Shown here one piece after another: positions 14,233 through 23,244 of a DNA stretch of 64,000 bases; within the stretch, counting starts at the first letter, position 1; each line of letters opens with the position of its first letter. Made by a program: the position numbers and the translations under genes. The notes under the pieces are model-generated. The model was not told where the DNA came from, did no database searches, and worked only from the letters and a program-made list of their open reading frames with translations. The DNA comes from an uncultured Lachnospiraceae bacterium (GTDB lineage Bacteria; Bacillota; Clostridia; Lachnospirales; Lachnospiraceae): the NCBI GenBank assembly GCA_910587155.1, contig CAJULA010000013.1, positions 1 through 64,000 of the forward strand, in the 5' to 3' direction.

Positions 14233-15126
14233 TTATTTCTGTTTGTTTAATTCTCTCTCAACATCCTCTGCAAAGGGCATACCACCCTGCGCGCCAAACT
14301 TCTCGATAGAAAGGCTGGCTGCCGTATTGGCGTATACAAGTGCCTGCTCCATCTCATCGCCTGCCGCTCTTCGGACAGCAAACGCACCGTTTAATGTGTC
14401 ACCCGCACCGGTAGTATCCACAATTTTCGCAGTTCTGGCCGGTACAGTCAGGATCTCTCCCGATTTCAGGCAGGTGATAACACCTCTCGCGCCCTGTGTG
14501 ACAATCAGCTTTTCCGGATATTGCCGCAGGATGTCTTCCAGCGGCCTGTCGCTGCCAAAAATAGCCGCCGCCTCATGCTCGTTAGGCGTCAGATAAGTTA
14601 CTTTTTCGATGATATCTTCCGGGATCTCTGCCGCCGGCGCCGGATTGAGTACGACAGGGATCTGGCTCCTGGCACAAAATTCAATCACATACCGCACGGT
14701 ATCAAGGGGAATCTCATGCTGAAGCACCACCATATCATATTTTTCAAGAAGCGGCTTCACTGAGTCTACATAAGCCCGATCAGTCTTTCCATTCGCACCT
14801 GGAACGACCAGAATGGTATTGTCATTCTCAGCCACCGCGATCATTGCCACACCGGTAGGCACATCATCCTCTATCTTCACATGATCGGTCCGGACACCTG
14901 CATCTTCCAGATTCTGAAGCAGCTGCAATCCATTGCCGTCATCTCCCACACAGCCAAACATCTCCACTTCCGCACCCAGCTTTGCCATTGCCACCGCCTG
15001 GTTGGCCCCTTTTCCGCCCGGTATGTAGCTGATACTGTCTCCCGGTATCGTCTCCCCTTTTGCCGGCACCCGCTCTGCGGTCACTATCATATCCATATTG
15101 ATACTTCCTACTACTGCAAGTTTCAT
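14233..15126 (-). CDS. rbsK: Ribokinase
   Basis: A 297-residue PfkB-family kinase that phosphorylates ribose to ribose-5-phosphate. Signature 1 is GGKGANQAVAMAKLGAEV at residues 33-50, signature 2 is DTTGAGDTLNGAFAV near residue 240 with the catalytic Asp. The N-terminus INMDMIVTAERVPAKGETI is typical of RbsK rather than fructokinases. Strong ribosome binding site (AAAAGGAG). No ribose transporter or regulator is adjacent, so it stands as a single-gene unit. Confidence 0.93.
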   Translation of the reverse strand: MKLAVVGSINMDMIVTAERVPAKGETIPGDSISYIPGGKGANQAVAMAKLGAEVEMFGCVGDDGNGLQLLQNLEDAGVRTDHVKIEDDVPTGVAMIAVAENDNTILVVPGANGKTDRAYVDSVKPLLEKYDMVVLQHEIPLDTVRYVIEFCARSQIPVVLNPAPAAEIPEDIIEKVTYLTPNEHEAAAIFGSDRPLEDILRQYPEKLIVTQGARGVITCLKSGEILTVPARTAKIVDTTGAGDTLNGAFAVRRAAGDEMEQALVYANTAASLSIEKFGAQGGMPFAEDVERELNKQK

Positions 15127-15321
15127 GCCCTTTGCTCCTTTTCCACTTGTCCCAAAGTTTCAATGTTATATTTATTGTATATTTTATACAGTTTTAAGTC
15201 AATCGTTTTTTGTTTTTCATCATTTTGCACATAACAGAATACAAATCCATGATGTGGATATACTATCTGTCCAAAGCCGCGGTCAGATGAGGGTTCCTTA
15301 CTACACCCTCCCCATTTCGTT

Positions 15322-15339
15322 TAGTAAAGATATTTACTA
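15322..15339. promoter_or_regulatory. Palindrome TAGTAAA-GATA-TTTACTA, candidate operator
   Basis: Perfect 7-bp arms spaced by 4 bases, 55 bases upstream of the small XRE gene. The same 7-mer half-sites occur inside the inverted repeat at 6603-6661 upstream of the tail operon. Confidence 0.4.
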
Positions 15340-15393
15340 TATCGCAGTCTGACAGCACATCTATGTTATGTTAAAAATAACAGGTGATGGATA

Positions 15394-15618
15394 ATGGATT
15401 ACAGACTCAGGATACGTGATCTGCGTGAGGATCATGACAAAACACAACAGAATATCGCAGACATCTTAGGGACCTCACAGACCATGTATGCCCGTTATGA
15501 GCGCGGAGCCAGTGAACTCCCGATCCGTCACCTGATCTGTCTGGCCCTGTATTACAATGTAAGCATGGAATACATCGTGGGACTGACAGACGATAAGACG
15601 CCTTTATACAGACGGTGA
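15394..15618 (+). CDS. Small XRE-family DNA-binding protein
   Basis: A 74-residue protein that is almost only a helix-turn-helix: MDYRLRIRDLREDHDKTQQN, DILGTSQTMYARYERGASELP, then a dimerisation-like helix LICLALYYNVSMEYIVGLTD. Ribosome binding site AGGTGATGG. Standalone regulators of this type are common in Lachnospiraceae; the target is unknown. A palindrome upstream (15322) could be its own operator. It converges with guaB and shares the terminator at 15663-15712. Confidence 0.88.
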   Translation: MDYRLRIRDLREDHDKTQQNIADILGTSQTMYARYERGASELPIRHLICLALYYNVSMEYIVGLTDDKTPLYRR

Positions 15619-15662
15619 TCAATGACTGCACAGTTTTACCAAATAGTAACAATCCAGCACAC

Positions 15663-15712
15663 AAAAGAGGCAGCGGTTTCCGGAATAATTTCCGGAAACC
15701 GCTGCCTCTTTT
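15663..15712. terminator. Long perfect bidirectional terminator between XRE gene and guaB
   Basis: AAAAGAGGCAGCGGTTTCCGGA at 15663-15684 is in full the complement of 15691-15712; loop of 6 bases, T-runs on both strands. A 22-bp stem without mismatch. Confidence 0.93.
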
Positions 15713-17167
15713 TTATTCATCCACGCTGTAATTCGGCGCTTCTTTCGTAATATGGATATCATGTGGATGGCTTTCGCGGAGAGCCGCTGCGGATATTTTT
15801 ACAAATTTTCCATTCTCTTTCAGCGCTTCCACGGTGGCCGTACCGCAATATCCCATGCCGGAGCGCAGACCGCCCATCAGCTGGAATACGGTATCTTCCA
15901 CACTACCCTTATAAGCCACCCGGCCTTCCACACCTTCGGGTACGAGCTTTCTTGCATCAGACTGGAAATAACGGTCTTTGCTGCCGTTTTCCATGGCTGC
16001 AATGGAACCCATACCGCGATATACCTTATACTTTCTGCCCTGGAACAGCTCAAATGTCCCCGGACTTTCATCACAGCCGGCAAATATACTGCCCATCATA
16101 CATACATTGCCGCCCGCGGCTATGGCTTTTGTCATATCGCCGGAATATTTGATACCGCCGTCTGCTATGATCGGAATCCCATATCCCTTAGCCACCTGAT
16201 AGGAATCCATGATGGCTGTCACCTGTGGCACCCCGATGCCTGCCACCACACGTGTGGTACAGATAGAGCCGGGGCCGATACCTACCTTCACTGCATCCGC
16301 ACCCGCTTCAATCAGTGCTCTCGTCCCCTCGCCGGTCGCCACGTTGCCTGCAATTACCTGCAGGTCGGGATATGCCTCTTTGATCATCCGCAGACACCGC
16401 AGCACATTTTCCGAATGCCCGTGCGCACTGTCCAGTACTACCACGTCCACTTTGGCATCCACCAGAGCGCCCACTCTCTCCAGCACATTGGCGGTGATAC
16501 CCACTCCCGCGCCGCACAGCAGCCTGCCCTGTGCGTCTTTGGCAGCCAGAGGGTACTTGATGGTCTTTTCGATATCCTTGATAGTAATCAGGCCCTTGAG
16601 ATTAAAATCCGCGTCTACGATGGGAAGCTTCTCTTTTCTGGCTTTGCCCAGTATTTGCTTGGCCTCTTCGAGTGTGATGCCCTCCCTGGCGGTGATCAGG
16701 CCCTCGCTTGTCATACATTCCCTGATCTGCTTCGTATAATCCGTCTCAAATTTCAGATCGCGGTTGGTAATGATACCTACCAGCTTCCTGCCTTCCGTAA
16801 TCGGTACACCGGATATCCGAAATTTCCCCATCAGAGAATCCGCATCCGCCAGGGTATGCTCCGGTGTCAGAGAAAACGGGTCAGTGATGACGCCGTTCTC
16901 AGAACGCTTTACCTTGTCCACCTCATCTGCCTGTGCCTGGATCGACATATTCTTATGAATGATCCCGATACCGCCCTGTCTGGCCATCGCGATCGCCATA
17001 CGATGCTCGGTGACCGTATCCATGCCTGCGCTCATCATCGGGATATTCAGACGGATCTTCTTCGTCAGCCAAGTGGAAAGATCCACCTGATTGGGAATGA
17101 CCTGCGAATAACCCGGAACAAGTAACACATCATCAAACGTAATACCTTCGCCAATAATCTGACCCAT
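15713..17167 (-). CDS. guaB: Inosine-5'-monophosphate dehydrogenase
   Basis: A 484-residue enzyme catalysing IMP + NAD+ to XMP, the committed step of GMP synthesis. Catalytic loop GPGSICTTRVVAGIGVPQ holds the active-site Cys; flap residues and the RKYKVYRGMGSIAAM segment are present. Residues 90-210 hold two CBS domains (TPEHTLADADSLM start; ITAREGITLEEAKQIL). Length is standard. Monocistronic: promoter at 17211-17240 and a strong terminator after the stop. Confidence 0.96.
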   Translation of the reverse strand: MGQIIGEGITFDDVLLVPGYSQVIPNQVDLSTWLTKKIRLNIPMMSAGMDTVTEHRMAIAMARQGGIGIIHKNMSIQAQADEVDKVKRSENGVITDPFSLTPEHTLADADSLMGKFRISGVPITEGRKLVGIITNRDLKFETDYTKQIRECMTSEGLITAREGITLEEAKQILGKARKEKLPIVDADFNLKGLITIKDIEKTIKYPLAAKDAQGRLLCGAGVGITANVLERVGALVDAKVDVVVLDSAHGHSENVLRCLRMIKEAYPDLQVIAGNVATGEGTRALIEAGADAVKVGIGPGSICTTRVVAGIGVPQVTAIMDSYQVAKGYGIPIIADGGIKYSGDMTKAIAAGGNVCMMGSIFAGCDESPGTFELFQGRKYKVYRGMGSIAAMENGSKDRYFQSDARKLVPEGVEGRVAYKGSVEDTVFQLMGGLRSGMGYCGTATVEALKENGKFVKISAAALRESHPHDIHITKEAPNYSVDE

Positions 17168-17210
17168 GTCTCATCCTCCTGTCAATTCGTGCTTACTCTA
17201 TATTTTGAAA

Positions 17211-17240
17211 AGTTTATCAGACCCGACATGACTTTGTCAA
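17211..17240 (-). promoter_or_regulatory. guaB promoter
   Basis: On the minus strand TTGACA (complement of 17235-17240), then after 17-18 bases ATAAAC/TAAACT. The leader to the ATG is short (about 40 bases), leaving no room for a purine riboswitch. Confidence 0.5.
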
Positions 17241-17271
17241 TGTGAAATGAAAGAATCTCTTTTCTTTCCCA

Positions 17272-17757
17272 TCAGTTCAGAAACATCTTATTGGGCGCAC
17301 CACTGTGGAGCGCCTGCAGGAGACCCTCATCTCCATCCAGGATCACTTTAACCTGCCCTTCATAATAAAACACATAAGTCGGCACGCCGCTCCGGCTGCT
17401 GTAATCTCTGACCTTGCAGCTGCGGTTTTGATAGGCATCCAGATGATAAGAGCCCTGCGGCGCCCCCACCTCGATCTTGTCAAGATCATAATCTGCCTCT
17501 GATTTTCTTCTGCTGCGCGCCATGATCCTGTCCACGGTCAGTTCCCGGCAAACATAGCTGTATTCGTATTCAATGTACTCCTGCAGATAGCAGAAATATG
17601 CACCTGCGCCAAAGAGCAGCACCGCTGCCAGAAAAAAGACGGAGGCAGGCAGCATCAGCAGGGAAAGAGCGGCAAGAATACCAAAGACCACTTTCAGGAT
17701 TGCCGCTGCCAAATTTCTCTTTCTCGCTACCAGTACTTCCAAAAATGTCTGATCCAT
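17272..17757 (-). CDS. DUF6106-like membrane protein
   Basis: A 161-residue protein with one hydrophobic hairpin at residues 17-57 (AAILKVVFGILAALSLLM and SVFFLAAVLLFGAGAYFCYL), then a cytoplasmic C-terminal domain with ELTVDRIMARSRRKSE and SYHLDAYQNRSCKVRDYSS. This pattern is widespread in Lachnospiraceae under DUF6106; function unknown. It lies between gatB and guaB; a hairpin (ATTGCGAAAC 17793-17802 with 17835-17844) lies upstream. Confidence 0.72.
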   Translation of the reverse strand: MDQTFLEVLVARKRNLAAAILKVVFGILAALSLLMLPASVFFLAAVLLFGAGAYFCYLQEYIEYEYSYVCRELTVDRIMARSRRKSEADYDLDKIEVGAPQGSYHLDAYQNRSCKVRDYSSRSGVPTYVFYYEGQVKVILDGDEGLLQALHSGAPNKMFLN

Positions 17758-17792
17758 TTCTTATCCCCTTTCTCTGTTTTTTCCGCCAGGTA

Positions 17793-17844
17793 ATTGCGAA
17801 ACCTCACTTCCGTAGTGGGAATTTGGAAATGACAGTTTCGCAAT
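17793..17844. repeat. Inverted repeat between gatB and the DUF6106-like gene
   Basis: ATTGCGAAAC (17793-17802) is the exact complement of GTTTCGCAAT (17835-17844), with an inner CACT/AGTG pair. No T-run, so it is not a simple terminator; possibly an intergenic repeat or a processing site. Confidence 0.45.
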
Positions 17845-17902
17845 GATGCGTTTGTTCTATCATAGTACAAAACAGAATGTGTTTCAATCTTTTCGGCAAA
17901 AG

Positions 17903-19339
17903 TTATCTCTGCAAAAGCTCCCGCAGCATCCGGTTCACATCACCCGGATTGGCTTTTCCTTTCATTACTTTCATTGTCTGTCCCACTAAAAATCCGAGGG
18001 CTTTTTCCTTTCCTCCCCGGTAATCCTCCACTGACCCCGGATTATCAGCCAATACCTGCCGGAGCACCTTTTGCAGCGCATCTGTATCAGCGGCCAGCCT
18101 GAGCCCCTTTTCCTCCACATACAAGAGCGGATCCACGTCTGTGTGAAACATGGCTTCAAATACTTCTTTCGCCGCCGTGCCATTAATCTCGCCCTTCTCT
18201 TTCATCATGATCAGCGCGGCAAGATGGGCCGGTGAAATGCCGCTGTCTTCCGGCTCTTTTTCCTCTTCCTTCAAAAGGCGCAGCATCTCTCCCATCAGCC
18301 AGTTCGATACCTTTTTGGGCTCTTTGCAGATCGCCGCAGTCTCCTCAAACAGATCCGCCATATGCCTTGATTCGGTGATAATCTGAATATCATAGTCGGG
18401 AATCTTATATTCTCTCCTAAATCTTTCCATTTTTTCCGTCCTGAACTCCGGCAGCGCTGCACGCCTCTCTGACAGCCACGCTTCACTGATGCGGATGGGT
18501 GTCAGATCGGGATCGGGAAAATACCGGTAATCCTGTGCGTCTTCCTTGGAGCGCATGGCATGGGAACAGCCCTTTGCATCGTCCCATCTCCTCGTTTCCT
18601 GCATGACCTTCTCTCCCGCTTCCAACAAGTCGATCTGCCGTTCCCTCTCTCCTTCGATGGCACGCTGGATTGCTTTAAAAGAATTAAGATTCTTCATCTC
18701 GGTGCGGGTGCCAAAAGTCTGCGCTCCTGCCTCCCGCACGGACAGGTTCACATCGGCACGCATGGAACCTTCCTGTAATTTACAGTCGGAAGCCCCCAGA
18801 TAACGAATCAGCAGACGGAGTTTTTCCAGAAAGGCGATGACCTCCTGGGCGTTTCTCATATCAGGCTCTGAAACAATCTCGATTAACGGTACACCGGAAC
18901 GGTTATAATCCACCAGTGTGCAGTCTTCCCATTCGTCATGGATCAGCTTCCCCGCATCTTCTTCCATATGAATTTCATGGATACCGATCCGTTTCATCCC
19001 GTCTTGTGTCTCAATTTCCACATAACCGTCCCGGCAAATGGGCAGATAGAGCTGGGAAATTTGATAATTCTGAGGGTTATCCGGATAAAAATAATTCTTG
19101 CGGTCGAATTTGCAGTATCGGGTAATCTCACAGTTGGCCGCCAGCCCCACCATCACCGCATATTCCAGCACTTTGCCATTGAGTACCGGAAGAGAACCGG
19201 GCATGCCCATACAGACCGGACAGGTATGTGTGTTTGGTGCCCCGCCAAACGCAGTGGAACAGCCGCAGAATATCTTTGTTTTTGTAGCCAGTTCCACATG
19301 CACTTCCAGGCCGATCACCGTCTCATATTGCTTTCCCAT
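17903..19339 (-). CDS. gatB: Asp-tRNA(Asn)/Glu-tRNA(Gln) amidotransferase subunit B
   Basis: A 478-residue subunit that binds misacylated tRNA and activates the side-chain carboxylate by phosphorylation before transamidation. The opening IGLEVHVELATKTKIFCGCS, the four-cysteine zinc site (CGC near residue 26 and CPVCMG near 40) and the GSMRADVNLSVRE segment are diagnostic. The C-terminal 130 residues form the GatB/Yqey domain that reads the tRNA. Directly follows gatA with no gap. Confidence 0.97.
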   Translation of the reverse strand: MGKQYETVIGLEVHVELATKTKIFCGCSTAFGGAPNTHTCPVCMGMPGSLPVLNGKVLEYAVMVGLAANCEITRYCKFDRKNYFYPDNPQNYQISQLYLPICRDGYVEIETQDGMKRIGIHEIHMEEDAGKLIHDEWEDCTLVDYNRSGVPLIEIVSEPDMRNAQEVIAFLEKLRLLIRYLGASDCKLQEGSMRADVNLSVREAGAQTFGTRTEMKNLNSFKAIQRAIEGERERQIDLLEAGEKVMQETRRWDDAKGCSHAMRSKEDAQDYRYFPDPDLTPIRISEAWLSERRAALPEFRTEKMERFRREYKIPDYDIQIITESRHMADLFEETAAICKEPKKVSNWLMGEMLRLLKEEEKEPEDSGISPAHLAALIMMKEKGEINGTAAKEVFEAMFHTDVDPLLYVEEKGLRLAADTDALQKVLRQVLADNPGSVEDYRGGKEKALGFLVGQTMKVMKGKANPGDVNRMLRELLQR

Positions 19340-20803
19340 CTACTTCACCTCCCGACAGTTTCCGAACATACCTCTTGCCTTTTCATACGTAAAGGCAGTG
19401 CGAAGCAGTTTCTTTTCTTCAAAACAGTCTCCGATCAGCTGCAGCCCTACCGGCAGCCCCTCACCGTCCAGTCCGCACGGCAGGGAAATGGCAGGCAGCC
19501 CGGCCAGATTGACAGCAATCGTATAGATATCTCCCAGATACATCCGGATCGGATCCTGCAGGCTTTCGCCCAGAAGCGGCGCTGTCGTGGGCGCCACCGG
19601 GCCCAGTATCACATCGTATTTTGCAAAAGCCGCGTCAAATGCCTGCCGAATCAGTGCTTTCACCCGCAGCGCCTTTAAATAATAGGCGTCATAATAGCCG
19701 GAACTGAGTACAAAGCTGCCCAGCATAATCCGCCGTTTCACTTCCTCGCCAAAACCTTCGGAACGGGTCTTTTTATACATTTCATGCAGCTCCTGACAGT
19801 CCCCGGCACGATACCCATATTTGATACCGTCAAACCGCTCCAGATTGGAGCTGGCCTCCGCGGAAGCAATCGTATAATAAGCGGGAACGGCATATTCCAC
19901 CAGACTTAAATCAAATTCCTCTACATCGGCGCCCTGCTCCCGCAATGCCTGCGCTGCCGCCAGTACATGCCTGCGCACCTCCGGTGCCAGTCCGTCTGTA
20001 AAATAGTCTCTTGGAATGCCGATTTTCATTCCCGCCACATCATCCTGCAAAGACGCCGTGAAATCGGTATCCCGGCGCGGGATGGAAGTGGAATCCTTTG
20101 TATCATGGGAGGCAATGACTTCCAGCAGGGCAGCAGTATCTGTCACATCTCTGCAAAGCGTCCCCACCTGATCGAGCGAAGAAGCATAGGCGATCAGGCC
20201 GTAGCGCGAAACCGTACCGTAAGTCGGCTTCATCCCCACCACGCCGCAAAAGGAGGCCGGCTGTCTGACAGAACCCCCCGTATCGGAGCCGAGCGCCATA
20301 AAACATTCTCCCGCCGCCACAGCCGCCGCACTTCCCCCGGAAGAACCTCCCGGTACATGTGCCGGATTCCAGGGATTTTTCACCGGCCCAAAGGCCGAGG
20401 TCTCTGACGTGGAACCCATGGCAAATTCATCCATATTTGTCTTGCCGATCAGTACTGCCCCTGCCTGCTCCAGCCGCTCTACCGCTTCCGCCGTATAGCA
20501 GGGAACAAAGTTTTCCAGAATTCGGGAAGCGCAGGTGGTACGCATTCCGCCGGTGCACAGATTATCTTTGATCCCTGCCGGTACACCGGCCAGCGGCCCG
20601 CTCAGCTTCCCTGCGTCAATCTGCTTTTGTACCTCTTTCGCACGCCTAAGTGCCCCTTCCCGGTCCAGTGTCACAAAGCAGTGGAGCTGTGCTTCCCTCT
20701 CTTCGATCACCGAAAAGACCGCTTCCACAGCCTCCATGGCTGTCGCTTTCCTCTCTCTGATCGCCCTGCCCAGCTCCACGGCTGTCATATCTGTCAGTTT
20801 CAC
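19340..20803 (-). CDS. gatA: Asp-tRNA(Asn)/Glu-tRNA(Gln) amidotransferase subunit A
   Basis: A 487-residue amidase-signature protein that releases ammonia from glutamine and passes it to GatB. The Ser-cisSer-Lys triad is visible: Lys in AGVPAGIKDNLCT, the glycine/serine loop VPGGSSGGSAAAVAAG and the catalytic Ser in GSDTGGSVRQPASFCG. Standard length. Placed between gatC and gatB in the aspS-gatCAB transcript. Confidence 0.97.
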   Translation of the reverse strand: MKLTDMTAVELGRAIRERKATAMEAVEAVFSVIEEREAQLHCFVTLDREGALRRAKEVQKQIDAGKLSGPLAGVPAGIKDNLCTGGMRTTCASRILENFVPCYTAEAVERLEQAGAVLIGKTNMDEFAMGSTSETSAFGPVKNPWNPAHVPGGSSGGSAAAVAAGECFMALGSDTGGSVRQPASFCGVVGMKPTYGTVSRYGLIAYASSLDQVGTLCRDVTDTAALLEVIASHDTKDSTSIPRRDTDFTASLQDDVAGMKIGIPRDYFTDGLAPEVRRHVLAAAQALREQGADVEEFDLSLVEYAVPAYYTIASAEASSNLERFDGIKYGYRAGDCQELHEMYKKTRSEGFGEEVKRRIMLGSFVLSSGYYDAYYLKALRVKALIRQAFDAAFAKYDVILGPVAPTTAPLLGESLQDPIRMYLGDIYTIAVNLAGLPAISLPCGLDGEGLPVGLQLIGDCFEEKKLLRTAFTYEKARGMFGNCREVK

Positions 20804-20815
20804 AAAAAATACCTC

Positions 20816-21109
20816 CTATACAAATGTCCGTGGTACCGTAAACATGCCGTCTTTTTCCCCGGGTGCATTGGCAAGCAGTCCCTGCCGCATATCCCCGTTT
20901 GTCACAACATCTTCCCGTAGTACATTTTCCACCGCAAGTACATGCGACATCGGTTCCACACCGTCCGTATCCAATTCCTTTAACTGATCAATATAATCCA
21001 GCATCCTTCCCATATCCTGACGGGCCTTTTCCCTCTCCCCGGCGGAGAGTTCCAGTTTTGCCAGGATGCCCACATATTCGATTGTCTCATCGGTAATGAT
21101 ATTTGCCAT
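20816..21109 (-). CDS. gatC: Asp-tRNA(Asn)/Glu-tRNA(Gln) amidotransferase subunit C
   Basis: A 97-residue belt protein that stabilises GatA-GatB. The N-terminal ETIEYVGILAKLELSAGERE, the central DMGRMLDYIDQLKELDTDGVEPMSH and the C-terminal VPRTFV follow the family closely. It lies 22 bases after aspS and 12 bases before gatA. Confidence 0.95.
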   Translation of the reverse strand: MANIITDETIEYVGILAKLELSAGEREKARQDMGRMLDYIDQLKELDTDGVEPMSHVLAVENVLREDVVTNGDMRQGLLANAPGEKDGMFTVPRTFV

Positions 21110-21131
21110 TTCTTTGCTCCTTTTGCGCTGC

Positions 21132-22883
21132 TTACTCTCTGACTTTTATGTGTACTTCCCGAAGCTGCTGCCGGGTTACCCGACCGGGCGCACCGCACAT
21201 CAGATCCTGTCCGTTGCCATTCATGGGAAAGGCAATCACTTCCCGGATATTTTCTTCTTCCCTGAGCAGCATAATCATCCGGTCGATTCCCGGCGCCATA
21301 CCCGCATGCGGCGGTGCGCCAAACTGAAACGCCTGATACAGGGCGCCGAATTTCTCCTGCAGTGTCTCCCTGTCATAACCGGCCAGGGCAAATGCCTCAA
21401 CCATAATATCAATATCATGATTTCTCACTGCACCGGAAGAAAGCTCCACACCATTGCATACGATATCATACTGATATGCCAGGATGGACAGTGGATCCTG
21501 CTCCCGCAGTGCCTTCAGACCGCCCTGCGGCATGGAAAAGGGATTGTGAGTAAAGGTCAGCTGCTTCGTCTCCGGATCGCGTTCATACATGGGGAAATCA
21601 TTGACATAGCAGAAACGGAACGCATTTTTCTCTGTCAGTTCCAGCCTGCTGCCCAGCTCGTTGCGGATATGCCCCGCATAATAATTGGCCCGCTCTTCCT
21701 GATCGGCGATAAAAAAGATCGTATCTCCTGCCGCCAGCCCCGCCAGCTTCGCGAGTTCTTCTTTAGAGTCCGCCGGGATAAATTTATCAATCGGCCCCCG
21801 GTAAGACATATCTTCCTCCACTTCCAGATAGCCCAGTCCCCCCATTCCCAGATTCATGGCAAAGGACAACAGCTTTTCGTGAAACCCTTTGGACATTTCC
21901 GCGTGTACGCGGATGGCCCGCACCGTTTTGTTGTGAAAAGGCTGAAAGGTACATTTCTGAAAAAATTCCGTGACATCCATGATGCGCAGCGGATTACGCA
22001 AATCCGGTTTGTCCGTGCCGAATTCCAGCATGGCCTGCCTGTAGCTGATCACAGGATAAGGCGCCTGCGTCACCGAGGCCCCTTTCGGCGCAAAACGGTT
22101 AAATACGCTCGTCAACACTTCTTCTCCCACCCGGAATACATCTTCTTGTGTGGCAAAGCTCATCTCGAAATCAAGCTGGTAAAACTCTCCCGGAGAACGG
22201 TCGGCTCTGGCATCCTCATCCCGAAAGCATGGCGCAATCTGGAAGTACTTATCAAAACCGGAAACCATAAGAAGCTGTTTATATTGCTGAGGCGCCTGCG
22301 GCAGAGCATAGAACCGGCCTTTATATTTTCTGGAGGGTACGATATAATCTCTTGCCCCCTCCGGAGAAGACGCACACAAAATCGGGGTCTGAATCTCCAG
22401 AAATCCCATCTGTGTCATTGTTTCCCGCAGACAGGCGATGACCTGAGAGCGAAATACGATATTGTCTTTCACTTTTTTGTTCCGCAAATCCAGATACCGG
22501 TATTTAAGCCGCACTTCCTCTCTTGTCTCTTTCGAAGTCATAATCTCAAACGGAAGCTGTGTATGCACTCTGCCCAGTATGACAATTTCATCCGCATTCA
22601 GCTCCACAGTCCCCGTGGGAATCCGGGGGTTATAGGTTTCTTCATCGCGTTTCTCTATCACACCCTGCACGGAAATACAGGTTTCTTTTACAATGCCTTC
22701 CGGCAGCGGGATATTGCGCAGTACCACCTGCAAAACCCCATACATATCCCGCAGATCAACAAAACAGACGCCGCCGTGATCGCGAATATTTTCCACCCAT
22801 CCGGCAGCTTTCACCCATCTGCCTGTATCACTCTCCTGAATCTCCTGCGTCGTCACCGTCCTGTAAATGTGTTCTGTCTTCAT
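21132..22883 (-). CDS. aspS: Aspartyl-tRNA synthetase, probably non-discriminating (Asp/Asn)
   Basis: 583 residues from ATG 22883, where AGGAG lies 6 bases upstream; the frame runs open to 23069 through the T-box leader, which is not translated. Class II motif 2 is FRDEDARADRSPGEFYQLD and motif 3 GMAPGIDRMIMLL; the bacterial insertion domain lies between. The anticodon-binding domain reads RDHGGVCFVDLRD: His in the RDHGG position is associated with non-discriminating AspRS (charging tRNA-Asn with Asp), while discriminating enzymes have Leu. Followed by gatCAB, which would amidate the product. All four genes share one transcript under an amino-acid-sensing leader. Confidence 0.95.
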   Translation of the reverse strand: MKTEHIYRTVTTQEIQESDTGRWVKAAGWVENIRDHGGVCFVDLRDMYGVLQVVLRNIPLPEGIVKETCISVQGVIEKRDEETYNPRIPTGTVELNADEIVILGRVHTQLPFEIMTSKETREEVRLKYRYLDLRNKKVKDNIVFRSQVIACLRETMTQMGFLEIQTPILCASSPEGARDYIVPSRKYKGRFYALPQAPQQYKQLLMVSGFDKYFQIAPCFRDEDARADRSPGEFYQLDFEMSFATQEDVFRVGEEVLTSVFNRFAPKGASVTQAPYPVISYRQAMLEFGTDKPDLRNPLRIMDVTEFFQKCTFQPFHNKTVRAIRVHAEMSKGFHEKLLSFAMNLGMGGLGYLEVEEDMSYRGPIDKFIPADSKEELAKLAGLAAGDTIFFIADQEERANYYAGHIRNELGSRLELTEKNAFRFCYVNDFPMYERDPETKQLTFTHNPFSMPQGGLKALREQDPLSILAYQYDIVCNGVELSSGAVRNHDIDIMVEAFALAGYDRETLQEKFGALYQAFQFGAPPHAGMAPGIDRMIMLLREEENIREVIAFPMNGNGQDLMCGAPGRVTRQQLREVHIKVRE

Positions 22884-22907
22884 CATAATCTCCTCTCTTC
22901 CGGGTTC

Positions 22908-22959
22908 CCTTATGCGGGCCTGGCAGCAAATTTCCTTATGCGGGCCTGTGCATAAAAAA
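22908..22959. repeat. Interspersed repeat copy after the T-box terminator
   Basis: CCTTATGCGGGCC occurs twice here (about 22908 and 22934) and 22938-22959 is identical over 22 bases to 6423-6444. In both places the repeat begins in the T-run of a minus-strand terminator. Confidence 0.65.
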
Positions 22960-23240
22960 TCCCGGAATACTATTCTGTATTCCGGGACGGGAAATCTGCT
23001 TTGACCCCGCGGTACCACCCGCTTTGATAAGACGACATTTCCTCCAAAATGTCTGACCGCCTTACCCACTCTTACACTTAACGCGTGCCACGTATACTCC
23101 TACCGATCCGCTGCCGGATGTTCAGAATATCTGCTCCGGAGTGTTCCCTTTGTTACTTCCCACAAGCGGCGCTCTCAGTCGGTGACGCCCCATTCCTGTC
23201 GCTTTCCGTAACAAGAGTCTCCTTCCCTGCATTTGACGTT
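22954..23240 (-). promoter_or_regulatory. T-box leader controlling aspS-gatCAB, probable Asn specifier
   Basis: The T-box core GGGTGGTACCGCGG is the complement of 23007-23020. A terminator follows: CCCGGAATAC and GTATTCCGGG (22961-22970 with 22977-22986) and six T. Stem I is readable: GGAG (23219-23222) with CTCC (23138-23141), an internal loop, then TTGTTAC (23208-23214) with GTAACAA (23150-23156). The 3' side of the internal loop reads AGGGAACA, so the specifier codon is most likely AAC (23143-23145), Asn. Uncharged tRNA-Asn would stabilise the antiterminator and switch the operon on. Confidence 0.88.
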
Positions 23241-23244
23241 TCTG

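Noticed and set aside
15752..17125. Plus-strand frame of 457 codons
   Set aside because: Antisense to guaB; His/Cys-rich translation typical of a shadow frame.
17793..17844. Terminator after the gatB operon
   Set aside because: Inverted repeat has no T-run on either side and lies upstream of, not after, the DUF6106-like gene in its direction.
21066..22955. Plus-strand frame of 629 codons
   Set aside because: Antisense to aspS, no ribosome binding site, implausible composition.
22884..23069. Longer AspRS start
   Set aside because: The extra 62 codons translate the T-box and terminator; AGGAG at the shorter start decides.
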